Shown here in pieces: positions 47,981-57,116 of a stretch of 64,000 bases of DNA (its first letter is position 1; each line of letters starts with the position of its first letter). The notes beneath the pieces were generated by a model that saw only the letters and a program-made list of their open reading frames with translations, was not told the origin of the DNA and did not search any database. This DNA comes from Mycolicibacterium aichiense (GTDB lineage Bacteria > Actinomycetota > Actinomycetes > Mycobacteriales > Mycobacteriaceae). Both the position numbers and the translations under genes were made by a program. Location of the stretch: assembly GCF_010726245.1 (NCBI RefSeq), contig NZ_AP022561.1, positions 1,364,001 through 1,428,000 on the forward strand, in the 5' to 3' direction.

Positions 47981-47998
47981 GATATCACCGGTGATATC
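47981..47998. repeat. 18-bp perfect palindrome between convergent genes
   Basis: GATATCACCGGTGATATC is perfectly symmetrical over all 18 bases. It lies 64 bp after one gene and 44 bp before the stop of the convergent ATL gene, where no promoter is expected. No T-run follows, so it is not a standard terminator. Confidence 0.85.
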
Positions 47999-48041
47999 GA
48001 ACTCCGGACGAGCCAGGTGTAACCCCAGAGGGTCTGGTGCT

Positions 48042-48338
48042 CTAGAACTCGTGGCGGGCGTGGGCCAGATTCACCCGGCCGTCGTCGGCCAGCACACCCT
48101 CGGCCCGCAGCAGCTCGAGTTGGCGGGTCACCAAATGTGCGGCCGGGCGACCGGACGCGGTGATCACCCGATGCCACGGCAGGTCCGAGGAGTCGGTACG
48201 CATGATCCAGCCGACGATGCGCGGGCTGGAAAGCTGTGCCGCCGAGGCGATGTCACCGTAGGTGGCGACCCGGCCGGCCGGGATGGACGCGACCAGCTCA
48301 CGCACCCGCTCGACGTGAGCATCGGTGATCGGGGCCAT
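48042..48338 (-). CDS. Alkyltransferase-like protein (ATL)
   Basis: A protein of 98 residues: the DNA-binding domain of O6-alkylguanine methyltransferase with VATYGDIA and the recognition arginine region. The active-site PCHRV is replaced by P54-W55-HRV, so it cannot transfer the alkyl group to itself. ATL proteins bind O6-alkylguanine and hand it to nucleotide excision repair. It sits 2 nt after the lipV stop on the same strand. It corresponds to Rv3204. Confidence 0.9.
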   Translation of the reverse strand: MAPITDAHVERVRELVASIPAGRVATYGDIASAAQLSSPRIVGWIMRTDSSDLPWHRVITASGRPAAHLVTRQLELLRAEGVLADDGRVNLAHARHEF

Positions 48339-48340
48339 CG

Positions 48341-49126
48341 CTACGGCTCCAGCAGATCCCGGATGACCTTCGCGGTCTCCTCAGGTTTGGCGTGCGGCAC
48401 CATGTGCTGGCAATCGAAGTCGACGAGGGTGAAATCGTCGCCGAGCCGGTCGGACAGTGCGTCGAGCAATTCGGCGCTGACGTAGGGCGGATCCGTCCAC
48501 TGCGCGCGGACCAGCGTCGTCGGAGTCCCGGTGCGCGGCAGCGCGATATCGCGGGCGAGCTCACTCCAATACGACATCATCGCGGGCACACAGATTCGCC
48601 AGCCGACGCGGCCATTCGGCAGTGCGACGAGGTGCTCGTCGAGGTCCTCGTCGAGTTCGGCCGGGTCCACGTCGGCCCATGAGCCGCTGAACTTCTCGGT
48701 GCGGGCCTCGTCGCGGTCGGGGTAGTCCGGGGACGACAACATCGAGTCGGCGATCTCGCGCATCCACTGGCCGTCCAGGCCGATCGCGGGATCCAGCAGC
48801 ACCAACCCGGACACCAGGTCCGGGTATGCCGCCGCGAGATTCAACGCGATCGCACCGCCGAAGGAGTGGCCGACCACCAGCACCGGGCCGTCGGCGTCGT
48901 TGTGCACCAGGTTCGCCAGCGCCGCGACATTGGCGTCGATGGTCCACGGGGCCGACCACGACGACCGGCCATGCCCGATCAGATCGGGTGCGGCCATGGC
49001 GTATTCCGGAAGGTGGTTCTCCGAGAGCGCTCGCCAGCGCCGGCCGTGGCCGGTCAGACCGTGGATGGCCAGGATCCGGATCGGGCCGGGCGGTCCGAAG
49101 CGGTGCACGTGAAGATCGTGGGTCAC
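48341..49126 (-). CDS. lipV: Alpha/beta hydrolase, LipV-like
   Basis: A protein of 261 residues from GTG 49126 (GAGG just upstream; ATG 49135 possible). Oxyanion-hole HGLTGHGRRW at ~25-34, nucleophile Ser in VVGHSFGGAIAL, acid in VDFD, and base His in DCQHMVPHAKPEE near the C-terminus. The larger cap region with DRDEARTEKFSGSW is usual in this group. In M. tuberculosis LipV (Rv3203) is described as a lipase/esterase; substrate here is inferred. It is divergent from adnA with ~57 bp between. Confidence 0.85.
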   Translation of the reverse strand: MTHDLHVHRFGPPGPIRILAIHGLTGHGRRWRALSENHLPEYAMAAPDLIGHGRSSWSAPWTIDANVAALANLVHNDADGPVLVVGHSFGGAIALNLAAAYPDLVSGLVLLDPAIGLDGQWMREIADSMLSSPDYPDRDEARTEKFSGSWADVDPAELDEDLDEHLVALPNGRVGWRICVPAMMSYWSELARDIALPRTGTPTTLVRAQWTDPPYVSAELLDALSDRLGDDFTLVDFDCQHMVPHAKPEETAKVIRDLLEP

Positions 49127-49183
49127 GCACCTCATGCTGCCACTTGGCAAAACTTGTCGGTGGTGCGTGGTGACATTCTCCGC

Positions 49184-52100
49184 ATGACCACCGCACTGCT
49201 GGCCCGGGCGACCGAACCTGCCGATGTGCTGCGCCCGGATTTGCGTGGCACGGTTCGTATCGTCGGCGGTCCGGGCACCGGTAAGACCAGCCTGCTGGTG
49301 GCAGCGGCCGCGGCACACATCACGGCCGGCACCGAGCCGGAATCTGTTCTGCTGCTGACGGGTTCGGGCCGATTGGCGGCCGCTACCCGCAGCGCGCTGA
49401 CCGCCCGCCTGCTCGCGGCCCGGTCCGCCGAGCCGTGCCGCGCGGTGGTGCGGGAGCCACTGGTCCGGTCGGTGCACAGTTACGCCTTCGCGGTCCTGCG
49501 GCAGGCCGCTGCCCGCGCCGGTGACCCGCCTCCGCGGCTGGTCACCGGGGCTGAGCAGGACGGCATCATCCGCGAATTGCTGGCCGGTGATCTCGAGGAT
49601 GGCGACGTGTCGGCGTCGCGGTGGCCGCAGGTCCTTCGCCCCGCGCTGACCACCGGCGGATTTGCCAACGAGCTTCGGGATCTGTTGGCCCGCTGCGCCG
49701 AGCGCGGTGTGGATCCGCAGCACTTGCAGCGACTCGGCCGATTGTCCGGGCGGCCAGAGTGGGCGGCGGCGGGTCGCTTCGCCCAGCAGTACGAACAGGT
49801 GATGCTGCTGCGTGCGGCTGTGGGCACAGCCGCACCGCAGGCCACGGTGCCTGCGCTCGGCGCGGCGGAACTGGTCGGGGCGGCCTTGGAGGCGTTGGCA
49901 TCCGATCCGGAACTCCTGGCGGCCGAGCGGTCCCGAATTCGCTTGCTGCTCATCGACGATGCCCAGCACCTCGACCCGCAGGCCGCGCGGCTGGTTCGGG
50001 TGTTGGCGGCAGGCGCGGAGCTGACTCTGCTTGCCGGGGACCCGAATCAGGCGGTCTTCGGCTTCAGAGGTGCCGATCCGGCCGTGCTGACGGCGGCCGA
50101 CACCCCGGTGGTCGAACTCGGCCGTTCGCACCGGTGCTCGCCCGCGGTGGCCCGCGCGATCAGCGGGATCGCCGCCGGGCTGCCGGGCAACAGTGCGTGG
50201 CGCGTGCTGGACGGCAACGCCAGCCAGGCCGGTGACGACGGATCGGTGAGCGTGCGCATCGCCGGTTCGGCGCACGCCGAGGCGGCACTGATCGCCGATA
50301 CGCTCCGCCACGCGCATCTGGTCGACGGGGTGCCGTGGTCGCAGCTCGCCGTCATCGTCCGGTCGCCGTCGGCGGCCGCGGCGCTGCCGCGTGCGCTGGC
50401 CGGTGCCGGTGTTCCGGTCGATGCGGCGCAGCTGGCCGGACCCGTCGCCGAACAGCCTGCGGCACAAGCACTGCTGGGTGTGCTGGCGGCGACCGCGGAC
50501 GGTCTGACCGGCGAGCAGGCGGTGGCACTGCTGACCGGCCCGATCGGCCGGGTGGACCCGGTGACTCTGCGCCAGTTGCGCCGGGCGCTGCGCCGCGGCG
50601 GCGACGGCGACTTCGGCGAGCAACTGGTCGCGGCACTCACCAGCGGCCCGGTAGATCTGCCGGCAACGCTGGCCCGCCCGGTGAACCGGGTGCGTGCGGT
50701 GCTGGCGGCGGCGGCCCGCGGACATCGCGGTCACCGCGACCCGCGCTACACCCTGTGGCAGGCGTGGGAGCGCAGCGGGTTGCAGCGCCGCTGGCTGTCA
50801 GCGGCCGAGCGCGGCGGAACCGACGGTGCGCTTGCCGAGCGCAACCTGCATGCGATCACCGCATTGTTCGACATCGCCGACGACTACGTCACCCGCACCA
50901 CCGGGGCGTCGCTGCGTGGGCTCGTGGATCATGTTGCGGGCCTGCAGCTTCCGCCGGTCAGCGTCGACGGGCGTACGGGTTCGGAGACGGTCGCGGTGTT
51001 GAGTCCGCATGCGGCGCTGGATCGTGACTGGGACCTCGTGGTGATCGCCGGAGTGCAGGACGGCCTGTGGCCCAACACCACACCCCGCGGAGGCGTACTG
51101 GGCACGCAGCGGCTCCTGGATGTCCTCGACGGCCTCGGAGACGACGTGTCGGCGCGGGCCCCACTGCTGGCCGAGGAGCGCAGGCTGCTCATCGCCGCGA
51201 TGGGCCGCGCCCGGCGGGGGCTGCTGATCACCGCCGTCGACAGTGATGCCGGTGACGATGCGGCGCTACCCTCGCCGTTCGTCGCCGAGCTTGAAGCCTA
51301 CGTATCCGCCGATGACGTTCGGCCCGCCCAACCGGTCGTCGCCCCGCCGGTGCTGGCGCCGGCAGCCGTCGTCGGCCGGCTGCGGGCGGTGGTGTGCGCG
51401 CCCGCGGGCACGGTCACCGACGGTGAACGTGCCACCGCCGCACAGCAATTGGCACGGCTGGCCGCAGACGGTGTCGCCGGTGCGGACCCGGCGCAGTGGT
51501 ACGGCATGACGCCGGTCAGCACTGTGGAACCGCTGTGGAGCGGTGATCAGCACACCGTCGCCCTGAGCCCCTCGATCGTGCAGACGCTGACCGACTGCCC
51601 GCTGCGCTGGCTGGCCGAACGGCACGGCGGCGTCGAACGCCGTGACCTGCGTTCGACCTTGGGGTCGGTGGTGCACGCCTTGATCGCCGACTCGGCGACC
51701 AGCGCGGAGCAGCTCGTGGTGGAGCTGGAAAAGCTCTGGAAAACAATCCCCTTCGACTCGACGTGGTACGCCGACAACGAGCTGGATCGGCACCGGGCCA
51801 TGCTCGAGGCATTCGTGGCGTGGCGTTCGGCGACCCGCCACGAGCTGACCGAGATCGGCACCGAGGTCGCCGTCGACGGTGTGATCGCCGAGCCCGGCGA
51901 AGGTCAACCGGGGGTGCGGGTGCGCGGGCGGGTGGACCGGCTCGAGCGCGATGCGGAGGGCCGGCTGGTGATCGTCGACGTCAAGACCGGGAAGAGCCCG
52001 GTCACGAAGGACGACGCGCAGCGGCACGCCCAACTCGGGCTGTACCAGCTGGCCATCGCCGAGGGTGCGCTGGCCGACGGCGACTCTCCCGGCGGCGGCA

Positions 52101-52321
52101 GGCTGGTCTACGTCGCCAAACCGAGTGCATCGGGGGCCACCGAACGCGAACAGTCCGCGCTCACCGCAGACAGCACAGCGCAGTGGCGCCAGACCGTACG
52201 ACAGGCCGCGGCCGCCACGGCCGGACCGCAGTTCGTCGCCCGGGTCAACGACGGCTGCGCACACTGTCCGATGCGCCCGTCCTGCCCCGCGCACACCGCA
52301 CCTCGAACGGAGCAGCAATGA
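49184..52321 (+). CDS. adnA: Motor-nuclease subunit AdnA (double-strand break resection)
   Basis: A protein of 1045 residues. An N-terminal UvrD-like motor (Walker A GGPGTGKTSLL, Walker B LLIDDAQHLDP, GDPNQAVFGFRGA) is followed by a RecB-type nuclease domain. Its catalytic residues include Asp932 and Lys934 (IVDVKTGK), and the following RHAQLGLYQLAI is the Q-x-x-x-Y-like motif. Four Cys (805 in TDCPLRW; 1025, 1028, 1034 in CAHCPMRPSCPA) match the iron-sulfur staple of AddB-type nucleases. AdnAB is the mycobacterial end-resecting complex. The stop overlaps adnB as ATGA. Confidence 0.95.
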   Translation: MTTALLARATEPADVLRPDLRGTVRIVGGPGTGKTSLLVAAAAAHITAGTEPESVLLLTGSGRLAAATRSALTARLLAARSAEPCRAVVREPLVRSVHSYAFAVLRQAAARAGDPPPRLVTGAEQDGIIRELLAGDLEDGDVSASRWPQVLRPALTTGGFANELRDLLARCAERGVDPQHLQRLGRLSGRPEWAAAGRFAQQYEQVMLLRAAVGTAAPQATVPALGAAELVGAALEALASDPELLAAERSRIRLLLIDDAQHLDPQAARLVRVLAAGAELTLLAGDPNQAVFGFRGADPAVLTAADTPVVELGRSHRCSPAVARAISGIAAGLPGNSAWRVLDGNASQAGDDGSVSVRIAGSAHAEAALIADTLRHAHLVDGVPWSQLAVIVRSPSAAAALPRALAGAGVPVDAAQLAGPVAEQPAAQALLGVLAATADGLTGEQAVALLTGPIGRVDPVTLRQLRRALRRGGDGDFGEQLVAALTSGPVDLPATLARPVNRVRAVLAAAARGHRGHRDPRYTLWQAWERSGLQRRWLSAAERGGTDGALAERNLHAITALFDIADDYVTRTTGASLRGLVDHVAGLQLPPVSVDGRTGSETVAVLSPHAALDRDWDLVVIAGVQDGLWPNTTPRGGVLGTQRLLDVLDGLGDDVSARAPLLAEERRLLIAAMGRARRGLLITAVDSDAGDDAALPSPFVAELEAYVSADDVRPAQPVVAPPVLAPAAVVGRLRAVVCAPAGTVTDGERATAAQQLARLAADGVAGADPAQWYGMTPVSTVEPLWSGDQHTVALSPSIVQTLTDCPLRWLAERHGGVERRDLRSTLGSVVHALIADSATSAEQLVVELEKLWKTIPFDSTWYADNELDRHRAMLEAFVAWRSATRHELTEIGTEVAVDGVIAEPGEGQPGVRVRGRVDRLERDAEGRLVIVDVKTGKSPVTKDDAQRHAQLGLYQLAIAEGALADGDSPGGGRLVYVAKPSASGATEREQSALTADSTAQWRQTVRQAAAATAGPQFVARVNDGCAHCPMRPSCPAHTAPRTEQQ

Positions 52322-55300
52322 CCTACAGCCCCGTCGAACTCGCTCAGGCCCTTGGTCTTCCGACGCCGACCGACGAACAGGCCGCAGTCATCGCGGCGCC
52401 GCCGGGTCCGCTCGTCGTCATCGCCGGTGCCGGTGCGGGCAAGACCGAGACCATGGCCGCGCGGGTGGTGTGGCTGGTGGCCAACGGATTCGCCGACCCC
52501 GGTCAGGTGCTCGGCCTGACCTTCACCCGCAAGGCGGCCGGGCAGCTGCTGCGCCGGGTGCGGTCCCGGCTGGCCCGCCTGGCGGGTCACCTCGGTGGCG
52601 CCGCGTCACAGGGAGCGCCGACGGTGAGCACCTACCATGCCTTCGCCGGTGCGCTGCTGCGCGAGTACGGGCCCCTGCTTCCGGTGGAACCCGACGCCCG
52701 GCTGCTGAGCGAAACCGAGTTGTGGCAGCTGGCTTTCGAGGTGGTCAGCGGCTATCCGGGGCCGTTGGACACCGCGAAAGACCCGGCCGGTGTCACCGCG
52801 ATGGTCCTCAAGCTGTCCGGTGAACTGGCCGAGCATCTGGTCGACACCGAGCAGCTGATGGACACTCACCTCGAACTCGACCGGCTGGTGCATCACCTGC
52901 CTGCCGGGCGGTACCAACGCGATCGCGGCCCGAGCCAGTTCCTGCTGAGCATGCTGGCCACCCAAACCGAACGCACCGCACTGGTGCCGCTGATCGACGC
53001 GCTGCACGCGCGGATGCGCGCCGACAAGGTGATGGACTTCGGCTCGCAGATGTCGGCTGCAGCGCGGCTGGCTTCGACCTGCCCGCAGGTGGGGGAGCAG
53101 CTTCGCGGCCGCTACCGCGTAGTGCTGCTCGACGAATACCAGGACACCGGCCATGCTCAGCGCATCGCGCTGTCGTCGCTGTTCGGGGCCGGTGCCGACG
53201 AAGGTTTGGCCTTGACCGCCGTCGGCGATCCCATCCAGTCGATCTACGGGTGGCGCGGCGCCTCGGCGACCAACCTGCCGCGGTTCACCACCGATTTCCC
53301 GCAGGCCGACGGCTCGCCGGCGCCCACACTCGAACTGCGGACCAGCTGGCGCAACCCACCGACCACGCTGCACATCGCCAACGAGATCTCCGCCGAAGCC
53401 CGCCGCCGCTCGGTCGCGGTCCAAGCACTGCGGGCCCGCCCCGGCGCCGAGGCGGGCACGGTGCGCTGCGCGCTGCTCACCGACGTGGCCAGCGAGCGAG
53501 AGTGGGTCGCCGACCACATCGCGGCGCGTTACGCCGACGCGGCGGCGGACAACAGTGAGCCGCCGACCGCCGCGGTGCTGGTACGGCGCAACGCCGACGC
53601 CGGACCGATCGCCGGGGCGCTCAGCGCCCGCGGTGTGCCCGTCGAAGTCGTCGGTCTGGCCGGGCTGCTGTCGATCCCGGAGGTCGCCGATGTGGCGGCG
53701 ATGGTGCGGCTGGTCGCCGATCCGGCTGCCGGCGGGGCGGCGATGCGGGTGCTGACAGGTCCGCGCTGGCAGCTCGGCGCCGCCGACCTCGCCGCACTGT
53801 GGCGGCGCGCCATGGCCATCGACGGGTCTCGGCAGGCGGCCGTCACCGCCGAGGAGATCATCGCCTCCGCCGCCCCCGATGCCGACACCGCCAGCCTGGC
53901 CGACGCGCTGGCCGACCCGGGCCCGGCTGCGGGGTACTCGCCGGAGGGGCACCGTCGCATCACCGAGCTCGCCGGTGAATTAGCCCGACTGCGAACACTA
54001 TTGGGCCACCCGGTCACCGAACTCGTCGGGGAGGTGCGGCGCGTCCTCGGTGTCGACGTTGAGGTGCGGGCCGCCAGGCCTGTCGCGGCGGGCTGGGCCG
54101 GTGCCGAGCACCTCGACCGGTTCGCCGACGTGGTCGCCGATTACGCGGCCCGGCCCGGCGCATGCATCAACGGGTTGCTGACCTACCTCGATGCGGCCGC
54201 GGTCGTGGAGAACGGTCTGGCGCCCGCTGAGGTCAGCGTGGCCACCGGGCGCGTCCAGGTGCTGACCGTGCACGCCGCCAAGGGACTCGAATGGCAGGTG
54301 GTGGCGGTCCCGCACCTGTCCGCGCGGGTGTTTCCGTCCACCGCATCCAAGCGCACCTGGCTGTCCGACCCGGCTGACCTGCCGCCGCTGCTGCGCGGTG
54401 ATCGGGCCGCCGCCGGTCTGCACGGTGTGCCGGTGCTGGACACCGAACGCGTCACCGATCGAAAAGCATTGTCCGACAGCATCATGGCGCACAAGAAGCA
54501 GCTCGAGCAGCGCCGCCTCGATGAGGAACGCCGACTGCTCTACGTCGCGATCACGCGAGCCGAGGACACCCTGCTGCTGTCCGGGCACCACTGGGGTTCC
54601 ACGGAGAGCACGCCGCGCGGGCCGTCGGATTTCCTGCGTGAGATCAAGGACATCATCGACGCCGCCGATGTGGCGGGCCAACCGTGCGGCGTGGTCGAAC
54701 AGTGGGCCCCGGATCCCGCCGACGGCGAACGAAACCCGTTGCGCGACAGCGTCCGTGAAGCGGTCTGGCCCGCCGACCCACTGGGCCGCACCCGAGCCGA
54801 CATCGAAGAGGGCGCCGCGCTGGTCCGGTCGGCGCTGGCCGGTGCGATCCCGGACAGCGTCGAGGACCCGGAGAACTGGGCCGCCGACGTCGACGCGCTG
54901 CTGGCCGAACGGGCGCGGATCGCCGCGCCGCCGCCGGTGCAGCTGCCCGGGCAGCTGTCGGTCAGCGCACTGGTGGAACTCGACCGTGATCCGGCGGCGC
55001 TGCGCAGGCTGACCCGCAGGCTGCCGTCGCGGCCGGACCCGCACGCGATCCTGGGCACCGCATTCCACGAATGGGTGCAGCGCTTCTACGGCGCCGAGCG
55101 ACTCTTCGACCTCGACGACCTGCCCGGCGCCGTCGACGGCGCGGCCACCGAGACCGCGGAGCTGGCCGTTCTGCAGGACGCATTCACGAAGTCGCAATGG
55201 GCGGCGCGCACTCCGGTCGACGTGGAGGTGCCGTTCGAAATGGCGATCGGCGACACCGTGGTGCGCGGACGCATCGACGCGGTGTTCGCCGATCCCGATG

Positions 55301-55551
55301 GCGGAATGACGGTCGTGGACTGGAAGACCGGTGAACCGCCGGGCGACGAGGACGCCAAGAGGCACGCGGCCGTCCAGCTCGCGGTCTACCGCCTGGCGTG
55401 GGCGGCGATCAGAAACTGCCCGGAGGCGCACGTCCGGGCAGCGTTCCACTACGTGCGTGCAGGGGTCACCGTGGCGCCGGAAAACCTTTCCGGCCCAGAG
55501 GAATTGGTGGCTCTGCTTGCCGGAGTTAGTAGCGGGGAGCGTTGCGCCTGA
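52318..55551 (+). CDS. adnB: Motor-nuclease subunit AdnB
   Basis: A protein of 1077 residues, larger than AdnA. The UvrD-type helicase motor has Walker A GAGAGKTE (Lys42), LTFTRKAAGQL (Ia), LLDEYQDTGH (II), VGDPIQSIYGWRGA (III), [12 protein letters not shown] (V) and VAITRAEDTLLLSG (VI). A C-terminal RecB-like nuclease domain carries Asp1001 and Lys1003 (VVDWKTG) with KRHAAVQLAVYRLAW. It partners AdnA for ATP-driven resection of double-strand breaks. ATG 52318 overlaps the adnA stop. Confidence 0.95.
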   Translation: MTYSPVELAQALGLPTPTDEQAAVIAAPPGPLVVIAGAGAGKTETMAARVVWLVANGFADPGQVLGLTFTRKAAGQLLRRVRSRLARLAGHLGGAASQGAPTVSTYHAFAGALLREYGPLLPVEPDARLLSETELWQLAFEVVSGYPGPLDTAKDPAGVTAMVLKLSGELAEHLVDTEQLMDTHLELDRLVHHLPAGRYQRDRGPSQFLLSMLATQTERTALVPLIDALHARMRADKVMDFGSQMSAAARLASTCPQVGEQLRGRYRVVLLDEYQDTGHAQRIALSSLFGAGADEGLALTAVGDPIQSIYGWRGASATNLPRFTTDFPQADGSPAPTLELRTSWRNPPTTLHIANEISAEARRRSVAVQALRARPGAEAGTVRCALLTDVASEREWVADHIAARYADAAADNSEPPTAAVLVRRNADAGPIAGALSARGVPVEVVGLAGLLSIPEVADVAAMVRLVADPAAGGAAMRVLTGPRWQLGAADLAALWRRAMAIDGSRQAAVTAEEIIASAAPDADTASLADALADPGPAAGYSPEGHRRITELAGELARLRTLLGHPVTELVGEVRRVLGVDVEVRAARPVAAGWAGAEHLDRFADVVADYAARPGACINGLLTYLDAAAVVENGLAPAEVSVATGRVQVLTVHAAKGLEWQVVAVPHLSARVFPSTASKRTWLSDPADLPPLLRGDRAAAGLHGVPVLDTERVTDRKALSDSIMAHKKQLEQRRLDEERRLLYVAITRAEDTLLLSGHHWGSTESTPRGPSDFLREIKDIIDAADVAGQPCGVVEQWAPDPADGERNPLRDSVREAVWPADPLGRTRADIEEGAALVRSALAGAIPDSVEDPENWAADVDALLAERARIAAPPPVQLPGQLSVSALVELDRDPAALRRLTRRLPSRPDPHAILGTAFHEWVQRFYGAERLFDLDDLPGAVDGAATETAELAVLQDAFTKSQWAARTPVDVEVPFEMAIGDTVVRGRIDAVFADPDGGMTVVDWKTGEPPGDEDAKRHAAVQLAVYRLAWAAIRNCPEAHVRAAFHYVRAGVTVAPENLSGPEELVALLAGVSSGERCA

Positions 55552-55936
55552 TGGCCAGCGCCTGGGTGATCATCGGAATCTGCAGCGGCAACCGGGCCAG
55601 CGCCACCAGCTTCATCGGCAATGGCTTGTCCTTCCACAGCCGGCACATGTTGACGTTGGCCGGGAACACCGCGAGGTACAAGGCGATCGCGAACAGTGCG
55701 GCAGCGCGACGAGTCCGCGGCACCAGCAGCATGGTCCCGATGCCGACCTCGGCCACCCCGGAGGCGTAGGTGTAGAACCGGGCGTCACCCGGCAGCTCCG
55801 CGGGCACGATCTCATCGAAGGGCTTGGGGGCCACGAAATGCCCGACGCCGATGCCGATCAGCATCAGCGCGGCGCGGTAGGCGGGCAGCTGGCTGGGGCT
55901 GCGTGAAGGTTCGAGTTCAGTAGTCGTCGTCGGCAT
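55526..55936 (-). CDS. DoxX-like membrane protein
   Basis: A protein of 136 residues with four hydrophobic segments: AYRAALMLIGIGVGHFV, YASGVAEVGIGTMLLV, AAALFAIALYLAVFPANVNM and LVALARLPLQIPMITQALAI. This fits the DoxX/DUF4260-like group, although no catalytic residue is seen. The N-terminus is Ser/Thr/Pro-rich. Its 3' end overlaps that of adnB by 26 bp in convergent orientation. Confidence 0.75.
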   Translation of the reverse strand: MPTTTTELEPSRSPSQLPAYRAALMLIGIGVGHFVAPKPFDEIVPAELPGDARFYTYASGVAEVGIGTMLLVPRTRRAAALFAIALYLAVFPANVNMCRLWKDKPLPMKLVALARLPLQIPMITQALAIRRNAPRY

Positions 55937-56035
55937 AGGTACATAATGCTGGAGTGGTGGCGCTCAAGACGAGAGGGTTGGCAACCAAGGCGGCTGGGTT
56001 GCAGACGACGACGTTGCAGACGATGACGGAGTCGC

Positions 56036-57112
56036 GTGGCCAAGGGTAGGTTGCGGCGCAGGCTCGAGGCGATCGACGAGAACCTGGCAGCCAAGCCCGA
56101 CAGCGCACTCGTCGACTACCTGCACATCCCGGAGAAGTTCGTCAGTCCGGGTCGCCGCATCGCCCGCCGGTTGATCTACGCCCTGACCGCGCTGTTCCTG
56201 GCGGTCTTCATCGTCTACCTCGACCGGGACGGCTACCGCGACGTCCGCGACGGGCCGCTGACCTTCCTGGACTGCCTGTACTACGCCACGGTGTCGCTGT
56301 CGACCACCGGCTACGGCGACATCACCCCGTACACCGAGACCGCGCGCCTGGTGAACGTCTTGGTCATCACCCCGCTTCGGGTGGCATTCCTGATCGTCTT
56401 GGTCGGTACCACCGTCGAAACCCTGACCACGGCGTCGCGGCAGGCTCTCAAGATCCAGCGTTGGAGGAACAGCGTGCGCAACCACACCGTCGTCATCGGC
56501 TACGGGACGAAGGGCAGAACGGCGGTGGCCGCGATGATCGGTGACGGTGTCGCCCCCGCCGACATCGTCGTCGTCGACACCGACCAGACGTCGCTGGACC
56601 GGGCCAACGCCGCCGGACTGGTCACCGTGCGCGGCGACGCCAACAAGTCCGACGTGCTTCGGCTGGCCGGCGCCCAGCACGCCAATTCGATCATCGTGGC
56701 CACCAACAGCGATCCGACCGCGGTGCTGGTCACGCTGACCGCGCGCGAATTGGCCCCGAAAGCCAAGATCATCGCCGCGGTGCGGGAAGCCGAGAACCAG
56801 CATCTGCTGCGCCAGTCCGGCGCCGATTCGGTGGTGGTGTCCTCGGAGACCGCAGGCCGGTTGCTCGGCATCGCCACCACCACGCCCAGCGTCGTCGAGA
56901 TGATCGAGGACCTGCTGACCCCGGACGCCGGCTTCGCGATCGCCGAGCGCGAGGTCGAGCACAAGGAGGTCGGCGGCTCACCGCGCCACCTGCCCGACAT
57001 CGTGCTCGGTGTGGTGCGCGACGGGAAGCTGCTGCGCGTCGACGATCCGAATGTCGACGCCCTGGAAACCACCGACCGGTTGCTCTACGTCCGCGCCACC
57101 GGAGAAGACTGA
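56036..57112 (+). CDS. Two-transmembrane K+ channel with RCK domain (Rv3200c-like)
   Basis: A protein of 358 residues. Membrane helices lie at ~43-62 and ~105-125, with the P-loop between carrying the selectivity filter TTGYGD at 90-95. A cytosolic RCK/KTN domain follows (VVIGYGTKGRTAVAAM, NAD/nucleotide-binding Rossmann fold), then a TrkA-C-like end. This layout matches the MthK/Kch-type channels gated by ligand. It starts at GTG 56036. It is followed 4 bp later by nudC, so the pair are probably co-transcribed. Confidence 0.92.
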   Translation: MAKGRLRRRLEAIDENLAAKPDSALVDYLHIPEKFVSPGRRIARRLIYALTALFLAVFIVYLDRDGYRDVRDGPLTFLDCLYYATVSLSTTGYGDITPYTETARLVNVLVITPLRVAFLIVLVGTTVETLTTASRQALKIQRWRNSVRNHTVVIGYGTKGRTAVAAMIGDGVAPADIVVVDTDQTSLDRANAAGLVTVRGDANKSDVLRLAGAQHANSIIVATNSDPTAVLVTLTARELAPKAKIIAAVREAENQHLLRQSGADSVVVSSETAGRLLGIATTTPSVVEMIEDLLTPDAGFAIAEREVEHKEVGGSPRHLPDIVLGVVRDGKLLRVDDPNVDALETTDRLLYVRATGED

Positions 57113-57116
57113 CCAC

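Noticed and set aside
48866..49183. Longer start for adnA at 48866
   Set aside because: The added residues overlap lipV antisense and are not motor-like; ATG 49184 fits the family length.
49127..50734. Upstream extension of the lipV frame giving a 797-codon protein
   Set aside because: The extra ~530 codons are antisense to adnA and lack hydrolase features; GTG 49126 has a GAGG ribosome binding site.
51763..52317. Longer start for adnB inside adnA
   Set aside because: Arg/Gly-rich out-of-frame reading of adnA; ATG 52318 overlaps its stop and opens with the expected protein.
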